Positions 7,134 through 13,560 are shown, counted from the first letter of the stretch. The stretch: DNA of 14,740 nucleotides from VRUE01 sp040508545 (GCA_040508545.1 JBEVMR010000067.1:1-14740), one strand, 5' to 3'. Translations and numbers: made by a program. Notes: generated from the letters alone by a model not told the origin.

Positions 7134-7784
7134 AGCGTGACCGCTCTGGGCAAGCCTGTGCTGAGATCTTGTTGTGTCCCCGATGGGGCCACTGGCTTTA
7201 GATGGGGGAGGCAGGATTCGAACCTGCGTAGGCATAGCCGGCAGATTTACAGTCTGCTCCTTTTGACCGCTCAGGCACTCCCCCTGAATTTGGTCTGACT
7301 TCACCTGGTTATCGCCCAGGTAGACGAGGTGCTTAATCGGCTGACCCCGCTCGACCTCAAACTCAGAATACTTGGTTCCCCCGAGGCTAACTCGTCGCGA
7401 TCCCTCGATGATGGCTGCCGGAATGAACCAGCGCCTACCGTCGCCTACTAGAGCAAAGAGGTAGTCGACGTAGGTTGGATCGAATTTCTTCGTAGTTCCT
7501 GCCCAGCTCTGGTTTCCTCCACTGGTTGAAATACTGATCGCCCACCGGGAGTGACCTTTCGGGGTCGACACCTCATATGTAGACGTCTTCACTTGGATGC
7601 GGGTGAGATGCCCATCGATCTGAGCAATCAGGTCGACATGTGGGCTATGGCCCAGCGGAAACCAAATGAGTGCGCCTTTGCTGGCTAGCCACTCCATTGC
7701 CGAGAACTCGCCGAGGTCGCCTTGTTGGCGGCGGTTGATGAGCCGCTTGCGCTCTTCGCATACAGGACCGGTGTTGACTGCCAT
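6990..7784 (-). CDS. Group-I-intron-type PD-(D/E)XK endonuclease; frame continues through tRNA-Tyr into an AbrB-like domain
   Basis: The frame encodes 264 residues in three parts. Residues 1-166 are a PD-(D/E)XK nuclease of the group I intron-associated type (founder I-Ssp6803I, encoded in a tRNA intron). A helix has GDLGE (E26), followed by PHVD (D51) and the RIQVKTS core strand (Q64-x-K66). Conserved-looking downstream segments are GGNQSW, FDPTYVDYLFAL, WFIPA and LGGTKYSEFEVERG. Residues 167-194 are the tRNA-Tyr gene read as protein (GECLSGQK... to RILPPPS). Residues 195-264 are a linker and an AbrB/MazE-like domain. No stop interrupts the whole. I chose ATG 7784 because GAGGA lies about 10 bases upstream; ATG 7802 has no such site. 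GC is low (about 47% for 7441-7500), suggesting acquisition. A functional product may end near the tRNA; full-length translation is unproven. Confidence 0.75.
   Translation of the reverse strand: MAVNTGPVCEERKRLINRRQQGDLGEFSAMEWLASKGALIWFPLGHSPHVDLIAQIDGHLTRIQVKTSTYEVSTPKGHSRWAISISTSGGNQSWAGTTKKFDPTYVDYLFALVGDGRRWFIPAAIIEGSRRVSLGGTKYSEFEVERGQPIKHLVYLGDNQVKSDQIQGECLSGQKEQTVNLPAMPTQVRILPPPSKASGPIGDTTRSQHRLAQSGHALLRQKRQLTIPKRPCEEAGLKIGDRMRAQSDGPGRVVFERADAVDFP
7203..7284 (-). tRNA. tRNA-Tyr (GTA anticodon)
   Basis: The minus strand folds into a complete 82-base class II tRNA. The acceptor stem GGGGGAG (7284-7278) pairs with CTCCCCC (7210-7204), with A73 at 7203. The D arm is CCT/AGG with GG in the loop. 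The anticodon arm is GCAGA-CTGTAAA-TCTGC, giving anticodon GTA. The long variable arm has a GGC/GCC stem, and the T arm is GCAGG-TTCGAAT-CCTGC. The 3' CCA is not encoded. No intron interrupts it. It lies entirely inside the open frame of the endonuclease/AbrB ORF on the same strand. Confidence 0.97.
7303..7336 (-). promoter_or_regulatory. Possible tRNA-Tyr promoter and small hairpin inside the endonuclease frame
   Basis: Reading the minus strand, TTAAGC (7336-7331), a 17-base spacer and GATAAC (7313-7308) lie just upstream of the tRNA. A start near 7301 would leave a leader of about 17 bases. Overlapping it is a perfect 6-bp inverted repeat, ACCTGG-N7-CCAGGT (7303-7321). Both hexamers are imperfect, so this is a suggestion only. 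Confidence 0.3.
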
Positions 7785-7861
7785 GGGAACAGATCCTCGC
7801 ATGGATTGCAGACGGAACGTCTCTTATCGATTTACTCGTTTGGATAGGGGAAGATGTACTT
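7785..7861. promoter_or_regulatory. Divergent intergenic region between the endonuclease and the SDR gene
   Basis: These 77 bases separate two divergent starts and must carry signals for both. GGGGA at 7847-7851 is a Shine-Dalgarno for the SDR GTG at 7862. On the minus strand GAGGA lies about 10 bases before ATG 7784. The segment is AT-richer than its surroundings (TTTACTCGTTTGGATAGG). No copy of the tRNA 3' end is seen here. Confidence 0.4.
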
Positions 7862-8575
7862 GTGAGCAAGCCCCTCGACGGTCGCGTCTTCGCCATCGCC
7901 GGCATCGGCGGCGGTCTTGGGCCGATCGTGGCCGAGCGATTGGCGGCTGCCGGCGCGACGGTCGCCGCCACCGATCGCGACCAGGGGCGGATCGACGCGG
8001 TGGGCGCCGGGCTGGATCTGCCTGCAGAGCGCTGGGACGGGAGCGCGGTGGACCTGCTCGACGAGGAGGCGGCGAGAGCGTGGTGCGCCTCGCTGCTCGA
8101 GCGTTTCGGCCGGCTCGACGGCATGCTCCATCTGGTCGGCGGCTGGCGTGGGGGCACGCCCTTGCGTGAGGCGCCCCTCTCAGACTGGGAGTTGCTCCAC
8201 GACCTCCTGATTCGCACCTTGCAACACACCAGCCGCGCCTTCCACGACGCTCTGCTCGAGTCCGAGCACGGCCGTTTCATCCTCGTCTCGGCCAAGCAGG
8301 CGCAGGCGCCGTCCAACTCCAACGCCGCCTACGCGGCGGCCAAGGCGGCCGCCGAGGCCTGGACGCTCGCCCTCGCCGATGGCTTTGCCGGGACCGCCGC
8401 CACGGCGAACATCGTCGTCGTCGACGCGATCCTGACCGCGCGGATGCGCGAGGAGAGCCCCGACAGCGATTTCAGCTCCTTCACCCCAGCCGAGCACATC
8501 GCCGACGCGATCGCCTTCCTCTGCTCCGACGCCGCCGCGGAGATGAACGGCCGGCGCCTGCTCCTCTGCGGGTAG
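7862..8575 (+). CDS. Short-chain dehydrogenase/reductase (SDR)
   Basis: This 237-residue Rossmann-fold oxidoreductase has the nucleotide-binding glycine motif AGIGGGLG at 13-20, an acidic residue after the second strand (ATDRD, residues 36-40), and a catalytic Tyr-x3-Lys at Y157/K161 (AYAAAKAAAE). S143 (LVSAK) is placed as the catalytic Ser. The glycine motif is variant: the usual TGxxxGxG Thr is Ala. After the fourth strand the usual NNAG is replaced by LVGGW (91-95), so this is an atypical or divergent SDR. The C-terminus CSDAAAEMNGRRLLLCG resembles SDR tails, though the usual GxxxxVDGG is modified. The substrate is unknown. The GTG start has GGGGA about 10 bases upstream. The MerR gene follows 18 bases after the stop. 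Confidence 0.88.
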   Translation: MSKPLDGRVFAIAGIGGGLGPIVAERLAAAGATVAATDRDQGRIDAVGAGLDLPAERWDGSAVDLLDEEAARAWCASLLERFGRLDGMLHLVGGWRGGTPLREAPLSDWELLHDLLIRTLQHTSRAFHDALLESEHGRFILVSAKQAQAPSNSNAAYAAAKAAAEAWTLALADGFAGTAATANIVVVDAILTARMREESPDSDFSSFTPAEHIADAIAFLCSDAAAEMNGRRLLLCG

Positions 8576-8580
8576 CCGCA

Positions 8581-8586
8581 TACCAT
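8581..8586 (+). promoter_or_regulatory. -10-like hexamer placed for leaderless transcription of the MerR gene
   Basis: TACCAT fits TANNNT and ends 7 bases before ATG 8594. No Shine-Dalgarno is visible in the 18 bases after the SDR stop, and no -35 is recognisable. Confidence 0.35.
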
Positions 8587-8593
8587 GGGCTGA

Positions 8594-9385
8594 ATGAGCA
8601 GCAAGGGCTCAAAGGCTTCCAAGCCCGCTGACGGCGAGATGACGATCCGCCAGCTCGCCGAGCGGACCGGGATGACCGTGCGCAACATCCGCGCCCATCA
8701 GACGCGCGGCCTGCTGCCGCCGCCGACCGTGCGCGGCCGCACGGGCTACTACGGCGAGGAGCACGTTGCCCGGATCGAGCTGACCCGCGAGATGCAGGCG
8801 GACGGGCTCAACCTGGAGGCGATTCGCAGGGTGCTCGACAGCGGCGATGGCTCCGCCTCGGCGATCTTCGACTTCACCCGCGCCCTGCGTGCTCCCTTTG
8901 AAGACGAGGCCCCGGAGATCGTCGAGCCCGAGGAGCTGGCGGGGATCTGGAGCGAGGCGGCCGACGCGAAACTGACCCGCCGGGCCGAGAAGCTCGGCAT
9001 CTTCCGCGCCCTGCCCGACGGCCGGGTGGAGGTGATCAGCCCTCGCTTGCTGCGCGCCGCCGCCGAGCTGGCTGAGCTGGGCATCGGCGCCGAGGGCGCA
9101 TTGGTCACCGCGGAGAAACTGCGTCGTCATGCGGACGGCGTCGCCCGTGCCTTCGTCGACCTCTTCGTCAAGGAGGTGTGGCAGCCGTTCGACCGTGCCG
9201 GGCGACCGGAGCGTGACTGGCCGCGGATGAGCGAGGCGCTCGAACGGATGCGTCCGCTCGCCGCCGGCGCCCTTCTCGCCACCTTCCAGATCGCGATGGG
9301 GGAGGCGGTCGAGAAGGAGAGCGAGCGAACTCTGCGGCTCGCTGCACGCCCCGCGAAGCGCTCCGGCAAGCGGCGCAAGCGCTGA
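8594..9385 (+). CDS. MerR-family transcriptional regulator
   Basis: The 263-residue protein has an N-terminal winged helix at about 16-85. MTIRQLAERTGMTVRNIRAH is the helix-turn-helix, then RGLLPPPTVRGRTGYYGEEH is the wing, and IELTREMQADGLNLEAIRRVL is the start of the dimer helix. The long C-terminal part (about 86-250) is helical with no Cys or His cluster, so it does not look metal-sensing. It presumably binds an organic ligand or acts without one. The last residues are strongly basic (KRSGKRRKR). A second ATG at 8639-8641 would begin exactly at the domain, but 8594 is favoured by the -10-like hexamer. It sits just downstream of the SDR gene, a possible target, and is convergent with the next TetR gene (16 bases between stops). 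Confidence 0.88.
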   Translation: MSSKGSKASKPADGEMTIRQLAERTGMTVRNIRAHQTRGLLPPPTVRGRTGYYGEEHVARIELTREMQADGLNLEAIRRVLDSGDGSASAIFDFTRALRAPFEDEAPEIVEPEELAGIWSEAADAKLTRRAEKLGIFRALPDGRVEVISPRLLRAAAELAELGIGAEGALVTAEKLRRHADGVARAFVDLFVKEVWQPFDRAGRPERDWPRMSEALERMRPLAAGALLATFQIAMGEAVEKESERTLRLAARPAKRSGKRRKR

Positions 9386-9401
9386 GAAGCTGGGGCTCCT
9401 C

Positions 9402-10157
9402 CTAGGCGAGGGCCGTGTCGTCCAGCTCCTCGCCGGCGGCCTCGCGGCCCGCGTAGGAGAGGACGGCGAAATACATCAACGAGGGGAGCAGCTGGTCGAG
9501 CTCGTCGGTCTTGCCTTTCTGCAGGCGCGCGTAGACGACTGATTCGATTCCCCCCACGATCCCGGCGGCGGCAATCGCCGACGGAGGCTCGTCCAGCTCC
9601 TTCCTGACCAAGGCATCGATGCAGCCGGCGAAGCGGTCGAGCATCTCGTCGCGCCGCTGCAGCCCGGCCGGGCTCGAGGCGCGCGCCTCGACGATCACCA
9701 GGCGCGCTTCCTCTGGCTCGTCGGCGATGTAGTGCAGCAGCTCGGCGATTCCGCTGCGGAGCCGGTCGCGCCAGCTGGGCCCCGAGTCGGCGACTGCGGC
9801 CTCGATCCGTTCGCGCATCCGCGCTGCCGCGGCGTCGAGGGCGGCGAGGAAGCAGTCCTCCTTGTCCTCGAACTGCTCGTAGAACGTCGGCCGTGAGATG
9901 CCAGCCCGGGTGAGCACGTTCTGGACGGTGAGCGCGTTGTAGCCGAGCTCGGTGACGGTGCCGGTCATCGCCGCCAGCAGCCGCTCTCGCTGCACCGCCT
10001 TGACGAGGTCCCCGGGCAACGTTCGAACGCCCGCCGGGAAACGACCGTCCGCCCGGCTCAGCAGGGCAACGGCTTCGGTTAGTTCAGCATCCGACCAGCG
10101 GTCTCCGACCGCGATCGCCAGCTTCTCCCTGCTGAGCATTACCCTGTCCGGTGACAT
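9402..10157 (-). CDS. TetR/AcrR-family transcriptional regulator (paralog 1)
   Basis: The 251-residue protein carries an unusually long N-terminal extension (about 55 residues) before a typical TetR DNA-binding domain. QRERLLAAMTGTVTELGYNALTVQNVLTRAGISRPTFYEQFEDKEDCFLAA spans about residues 56-106 and is quoted here only by its edges in function: helices 1-3 with the recognition helix at RPTFYEQF. The C-terminal helical ligand/dimer domain ends with LDQLLPSLMYFAVLSYAG. The edges of the domain and the EARA-A-SPAGLQRR segment parallel the two plus-strand TetR proteins nearby. The start at 10157 has AGG about 6 bases upstream, and an internal ATG at 10139 is possible. It is divergent from the second TetR, sharing a 104-base spacer that holds a TTTCT-N3-AGAAA palindrome. 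The ligand and targets are unknown. Confidence 0.88.
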   Translation of the reverse strand: MSPDRVMLSREKLAIAVGDRWSDAELTEAVALLSRADGRFPAGVRTLPGDLVKAVQRERLLAAMTGTVTELGYNALTVQNVLTRAGISRPTFYEQFEDKEDCFLAALDAAAARMRERIEAAVADSGPSWRDRLRSGIAELLHYIADEPEEARLVIVEARASSPAGLQRRDEMLDRFAGCIDALVRKELDEPPSAIAAAGIVGGIESVVYARLQKGKTDELDQLLPSLMYFAVLSYAGREAAGEELDDTALA

Positions 10158-10170
10158 AGGAACCTACGCG

Positions 10171-10183
10171 TTTCTTTTAGAAA
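10171..10183. promoter_or_regulatory. Candidate operator: TTTCT-N3-AGAAA inverted repeat in the TetR/TetR spacer
   Basis: A 5-3-5 perfect inverted repeat lies 14 bases before the minus-strand TetR start. It overlaps a weak -10-like stretch (TAAAAG on the minus strand). TetR regulators usually bind palindromes close to their own promoters, so autoregulation is possible. A 5-bp half-site can also occur by chance. Confidence 0.3.
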
Positions 10184-10249
10184 TTGTGCAGGCGCTCGAA
10201 AGGTACCAGAAAAGTCGCTGGCCTGCATCGGATTTTGGCGCGCCCCGGG

Positions 10250-10255
10250 TATCCT
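10250..10255 (+). promoter_or_regulatory. -10-like hexamer placed for leaderless transcription of TetR paralog 2
   Basis: TATCCT matches TANNNT and ends 6 bases before ATG 10262, so transcription would start on the A of the start codon. No Shine-Dalgarno is present. Confidence 0.42.
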
Positions 10256-10261
10256 TGCTCC

Positions 10262-10921
10262 ATGCCGCCACGCGGAAAAGGGGGGACGCAGGAGCGACAG
10301 CCGTCTAAACGGGCTGTCGCCTCGGTGCGTCCCGCGCTTCCCCGCGAGTTCATCGCCCTGCACAAGCAGCGTCGCATCATGGACGCCCTCGCCGAGCTGA
10401 CAGCCGAGCAGGGCTACGAGGCGACCAAGATCTCCGACATCGTCAAGAGGGCCGGGGTCGCCCGCAAAACTCTCTACGACAACTTCGAGGGCAAGGAGGA
10501 AGTCTTCCTCGCCGCCTTCGACGCGGCCCGCGACGAGGTCTTGCGCCGCGTCGAGGAAGGTGGCGCTGACGCCGACGGCAATTGGCAGGACCGGATCGAG
10601 GGCGGCCTTGCGGCTTTTCTGGGCTACGTCGCCGAGCAGCCGACGCTGGCGCGGATGTGCATGATCGAGGCGCTCTCGGCGACACCGGCCACGACCAAGC
10701 GCTACGAGGACGCCCTCGAGGCCTTCGTCAGGCTGACGAGGCAGGCGCTGCCGGGGGACGAGCGGCTGCCGGACACGGTCGCCGAGACACTGGTCGGCGG
10801 CGTCGCTTGGATCGTCTACCAGCAGATTCGACGCGGTGAGGCCGAGCGCGCCGAAGACCTGCTGCCCGAGCTGACCGAGTTCATGATGGCGCCCTATCTG
10901 GGTGCCGGCATGGCCGAGTAA
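10262..10921 (+). CDS. TetR/AcrR-family transcriptional regulator (paralog 2)
   Basis: The 219-residue protein has a basic N-terminal tail of about 25 residues. The DNA-binding domain follows at about 34-85: KQRRIMDALAELTAEQGYEA, then ISDIVKRAGVARKTLYDNFE with the recognition helix RKTLYDNF, then GKEEVFLAAFD. The C-terminal domain is helical and ends LLPELTEFMMAPYLG, almost the same as the tail of the next TetR (FFPELAEFALTPYLG). This marks the two as close paralogs. ATG 10262 was chosen over an earlier ATG at 10184, because the latter would extend the protein through a promoter-like region with an unrelated sequence. TATCCT sits in leaderless position. It is divergent from paralog 1 and 51 bases upstream of paralog 3. 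Confidence 0.88.
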   Translation: MPPRGKGGTQERQPSKRAVASVRPALPREFIALHKQRRIMDALAELTAEQGYEATKISDIVKRAGVARKTLYDNFEGKEEVFLAAFDAARDEVLRRVEEGGADADGNWQDRIEGGLAAFLGYVAEQPTLARMCMIEALSATPATTKRYEDALEAFVRLTRQALPGDERLPDTVAETLVGGVAWIVYQQIRRGEAERAEDLLPELTEFMMAPYLGAGMAE

Positions 10922-10941
10922 CGTCGGGCCAGCAGACGAGA

Positions 10942-10970
10942 AGTGCTTAGCACTGGCAGACTTTAGTACT
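10942..10970. promoter_or_regulatory. Two tandem 13-base operator-like elements before TetR paralog 3
   Basis: AGTGCTTAGCACT (10942-10954) is a perfect 5-3-5 inverted repeat. AGACTTTAGTACT (10958-10970) matches it at 9 of 13 positions (AG---TTAG-ACT) and starts 16 bases later. The second ends 2 bases before ATG 10973. They fill the 51-base gap between two TetR genes, so they are good candidates for TetR binding sites, probably autoregulatory. Confidence 0.42.
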
Positions 10971-10972
10971 GC

Positions 10973-11611
10973 ATGAAGCCGCTGCCCCGTGGTCGCCACG
11001 GCCTCTCGCGCGAGTTCATCGCGCAAAATCAGCGCGGGCGCCTTCTGGCCGCGATCGCCGATTCGCTCGAGGAATACGGGTACGACGGCACGACCGTCTC
11101 CGCGATCAGCAGCAGGGCGGGGGTCTCCAAGAGCGACTTCTACCAGCACTTCGGCAGCAAGGACGAGTGCTTCCTCTCCGCCTATGACGAGGCCGTCGAG
11201 CGCCTGCGCGCCGACGTCGTCGGCGCCTGCGCCGGCGAGGACGAGTGGGCTGCCGGCGTTTGCGCAGGGCTCGGCGCCGCGCTTGGCGGACTGGCCGCCG
11301 AGCCGGGACAAGCGAACCTGCTGCTGGTCGAGGGCCTGCGCGCCGGCCCCGGGGTCTACGGGCGCTTTCAGGGCGCGGTCGAGAGCTTCGTCCCCTACCT
11401 GCGCGACGGCGCCCCCGCCGGGACGAGCGCCGGGCGCCCGCCCGAGGCGGCCGACGAGGCCGTGGTCGGCGGCATCGCATCGCTGCTCGGTCGCCGGGTC
11501 TTGGCCGGCGAAACGAGCCGCCTGGCGCGATTCTTCCCGGAACTTGCCGAGTTTGCGCTGACTCCTTACCTCGGGGTTGCCGAGGCACGCCGGATAATCT
11601 CCGCCAGATGA
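10973..11611 (+). CDS. TetR/AcrR-family transcriptional regulator (paralog 3)
   Basis: The 212-residue protein starts MKPLPRGRHGLSREFIAQNQ. The opening SREFIA parallels PREFIA in paralog 2. The DNA-binding domain (about 21-68) contains RGRLLAAIADSLEEYGYDGT, ISSRAGVSKSDFYQHF with the recognition helix KSDFYQHF, and GSKDECFLSAYDEA. The helical C-terminal domain ends FFPELAEFALTPYLG. Two operator-like repeats lie directly upstream. Its TGA (11609-11611) overlaps the ATG of the dCTP deaminase gene (11608-11610) as ATGA. The two are therefore translationally coupled, and the regulator may control the deaminase together with itself. The inducer is unknown. Confidence 0.88.
   Translation: MKPLPRGRHGLSREFIAQNQRGRLLAAIADSLEEYGYDGTTVSAISSRAGVSKSDFYQHFGSKDECFLSAYDEAVERLRADVVGACAGEDEWAAGVCAGLGAALGGLAAEPGQANLLLVEGLRAGPGVYGRFQGAVESFVPYLRDGAPAGTSAGRPPEAADEAVVGGIASLLGRRVLAGETSRLARFFPELAEFALTPYLGVAEARRIISAR
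11595..11600 (+). promoter_or_regulatory. -10-like hexamer inside the end of TetR paralog 3, before the deaminase gene
   Basis: TAATCT fits TANNNT and ends 7 bases before ATG 11608; GATAAT overlaps it at 11593-11598. It could give an internal leaderless transcript for the deaminase, independent of the TetR message. It lies in coding sequence, so chance is a real alternative. Confidence 0.35.
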
Positions 11612-12810
11612 CGAGCGATGCGAGCGCAGCCGCGCGGGGCGCGGCAACCCAGCCTGCCCATGGCGCGGCCGGTGGCGTTCTTCCCTCGCAAGCCCTGAGC
11701 GAGGCGATCGACGCCGAGTGGATCGGCTCGGGCGATTACCGGATCCGTCCCGAGGCGGTTCAGCCGGCGAGCGTCGATCTGCGCTTGGGCGACTTTGCCT
11801 GGGCGCTGCGCTGCAGCTTCCTGCCTGACGTCGAGTCGACCGTCGAGGAGAAGATCGAGGGCCTCGCCTTCCAGAAAGTCGATCTCCGCGACGGTGCTGT
11901 GCTCGAGCGCGACCGCCCCTACCTGGTGCCGCTGATCGAGGAGCTGGCGCTGCCCGACGACGTGCGGGCCAAGGCCAACCCGAAGAGCTCGACCGGGCGG
12001 CTGGACGTCTTCACCCGGGTGCTGACCGATCGTCACCACCGCTTCGACGAGATCCGCCCTGGCTATCACGGCCGCCTCTACCTGGAGGTCGTCCCGCGCT
12101 CGTTCGCGATCCAGGTGCAGAGCGGGCTCTCGTTGAACCAGCTGCGGCTCGCGCGTGGCGACGTGCGGCTCAGCGATCCTGAGATCCGCGCTCTGCAGGC
12201 CGAGTTCCCCCTGCTCTACCTCGACTCGCACGCGCTGCGCGAGTCGGAGCTGGCGCTGGCCGAGGGGCTCTTCCTCAGCGTCGACCTCTCTGGCCCCAGC
12301 GACCGGATCGTCGGCTATCGGGCGAAGAAGAACAGCCTGCCGATCGACCTCTCCCGCATCCGCGCCTACCGCTGGACCGACTACTGGGACCCGGTGTATC
12401 CCGAGCCCGGCGGCAAGATCGTGCTCGAGCCGGAGATCTTCTACCTGCTGCTCTCCGCCGAGGGGGTCTGCATCCCACCTCAGATCGCCGCCGAGATGAT
12501 GGCCTACGACCCGACCGCGGGCGAGCTTCGCACCCACTACGCCGGCTTCTTCGACCCGGGCTTCGGCTACGACCCGGTCGGCGGCCGCCATGGCAGCCGC
12601 GCCGCGCTCGAGGTGCGCGCCCGCGACGTCTCCTTCATGGTCGAGCACCGCCAGCCGGTCTGCAAGCTGGCGCTGGAGCGAACCAGCGCCCCGGCCGAGC
12701 GCCTCTACGGGGAAGCGCTCGGCTCCAACTACCAGGGCCAGGTGACGATGCTGAGCAAGCACTTCGAGGAGCAGTCGGTGGGCGCGGCGCCCGCGCCCAC
12801 CGAGAGCTAA
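11608..12810 (+). CDS. dcd: 2'-deoxycytidine 5'-triphosphate deaminase, long two-domain form
   Basis: The enzyme converts dCTP to dUTP and ammonia, feeding dTTP synthesis in the cytoplasm. The 400-residue protein is about twice the length of E. coli Dcd and matches the long form with two related halves. The first half has QPASVDLRLG at 52-61, the dCTP deaminase motif NPKSSTGR (residues 124-131, matching the RSSLGR loop with its catalytic Ser and Arg) and LYLE at 157-160, where E160 is placed as the catalytic Glu. The second half repeats the pattern in weaker form (YDPTAGELRTHYAGFFDPGF, then ALEVRARD) and ends NYQGQVTMLSKHF. Residues 1-25 are a low-complexity Ala-rich lead. The start ATG overlaps the TetR stop (ATGA). 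A small stem-loop with CTTT lies at the stop. Confidence 0.9.
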   Translation: MTSDASAAARGAATQPAHGAAGGVLPSQALSEAIDAEWIGSGDYRIRPEAVQPASVDLRLGDFAWALRCSFLPDVESTVEEKIEGLAFQKVDLRDGAVLERDRPYLVPLIEELALPDDVRAKANPKSSTGRLDVFTRVLTDRHHRFDEIRPGYHGRLYLEVVPRSFAIQVQSGLSLNQLRLARGDVRLSDPEIRALQAEFPLLYLDSHALRESELALAEGLFLSVDLSGPSDRIVGYRAKKNSLPIDLSRIRAYRWTDYWDPVYPEPGGKIVLEPEIFYLLLSAEGVCIPPQIAAEMMAYDPTAGELRTHYAGFFDPGFGYDPVGGRHGSRAALEVRARDVSFMVEHRQPVCKLALERTSAPAERLYGEALGSNYQGQVTMLSKHFEEQSVGAAPAPTES

Positions 12811-12827
12811 CCCACTGCTCGGTCTTT
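12799..12827 (+). terminator. Weak stem-loop at the end of dcd
   Basis: ACCGAG (12799-12804) pairs with CTCGGT (12818-12823) around a 13-base loop that includes the dcd stop, followed by CTTT. It sits in the 15-base gap between convergent genes. The stem is only 6 bp and the T-tract is poor. Confidence 0.3.
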
Positions 12828-13560
12828 AGACAGGTTCCCCGTCTGTGACTTGGAGGAAGTTCGGGCCGCCGACTTTGGTTGTGCCTTTGATTGTTATGCC
12901 GATGTGGAGCTGACCGGTGGTCGTCTGTTTGGGCAGGCATTTCCCGCTTTTGTCAGCGACGATGCCTTCGACCTTGTTTTCCAGCTTCAGTTCACCGTTT
13001 GTGTTGGTCGTGCCCGGTTCCAGCACGTTCTGCAGCTTGCCCCGGTCTTTCAGGCCCTGTTCTTTGATTGTGATTTTGCAGAATTCGGCGTTCTCGTTGT
13101 TATTTGCTTCGTAGATGATGATTTCGATGTCGTTGCCGCCGCAGATGATGTCGGTGGTGAAGAAGTAGTTGTCCACCCATATTTTGTCCTGGATTGTTGT
13201 TTTCCGCAGTGTGAGTTTGTAGCCACAGCCGTTCGTTTTCACTGTCGCTGTGCGGCCGCTGACCGTCTCGGTGCAGTTTTTGCTGTAGGTAGGGATGATT
13301 GTGAAGGATTTGGTTTCGAGCACTTCACCGGTGTAGCTCGAGTCTGGACATTTGATGACGTAGGTGAACAGTGTGAACGCATTCGGTTCTGCCGCGATGT
13401 CTGTGCCGTCGAGGATCGCCGGGTATCCCGCTGCATGGAGTTCGCCTTCGCCTCCTCCTTCGGCTTCTTCGCCGGCAAAGGCTCCGGTTACGGCCAGGGC
13501 ACCTATCGCCACCGCCCCCAGTGCCAGGGCGAGGCCGATGATCTTGAGCTTGCGGGTCAT
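12826..13560 (-). CDS. Secreted protein with six cysteines, family unknown
   Basis: The 244-residue protein begins with a clear Sec signal peptide: basic MTRKLK, a hydrophobic core to residue 26, and probable cleavage at AFA-29/GEE. A short Glu/Gly-rich stretch precedes a beta-rich, Thr/Asn/Lys-rich mature domain with Cys at about 71, 96, 112, 140, 161 and 208, enough for three disulfides. Motifs are VIKCPDSSYTG, IIPTYSKNC and TNGCGYKL. The last resembles secreted proteins I recall as a multi-copy family in Solirubrobacterales, but that is memory, not a search. No enzyme motif is seen. ATG 13560 has AAGGA about 7 bases upstream, while ATG 13602 would spoil the signal peptide and overlap the -10. 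GC is low for the window (about 47% in 13081-13140). A promoter is visible at 13602-13630. It is a single-gene unit. Confidence 0.8.
   Translation of the reverse strand: MTRKLKIIGLALALGAVAIGALAVTGAFAGEEAEGGGEGELHAAGYPAILDGTDIAAEPNAFTLFTYVIKCPDSSYTGEVLETKSFTIIPTYSKNCTETVSGRTATVKTNGCGYKLTLRKTTIQDKIWVDNYFFTTDIICGGNDIEIIIYEANNNENAEFCKITIKEQGLKDRGKLQNVLEPGTTNTNGELKLENKVEGIVADKSGKCLPKQTTTGQLHIGITIKGTTKVGGPNFLQVTDGEPV

Noticed and set aside
7203..7284. tRNA-Tyr as an attachment site for an integrated element
   Set aside because: No integrase gene is in the window and I found no second copy of the tRNA 3' end in the flanks.
10139..11647. 502-residue minus-strand open frame over TetR paralogs 2 and 3
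   Set aside because: Composition is that of an antisense shadow, and it would run through two genes with clear helix-turn-helix domains.
11566..12762. 398-residue minus-strand open frame antisense to dcd
   Set aside because: Low-complexity shadow with no recognisable domain; the dcd motifs lie on the plus strand.
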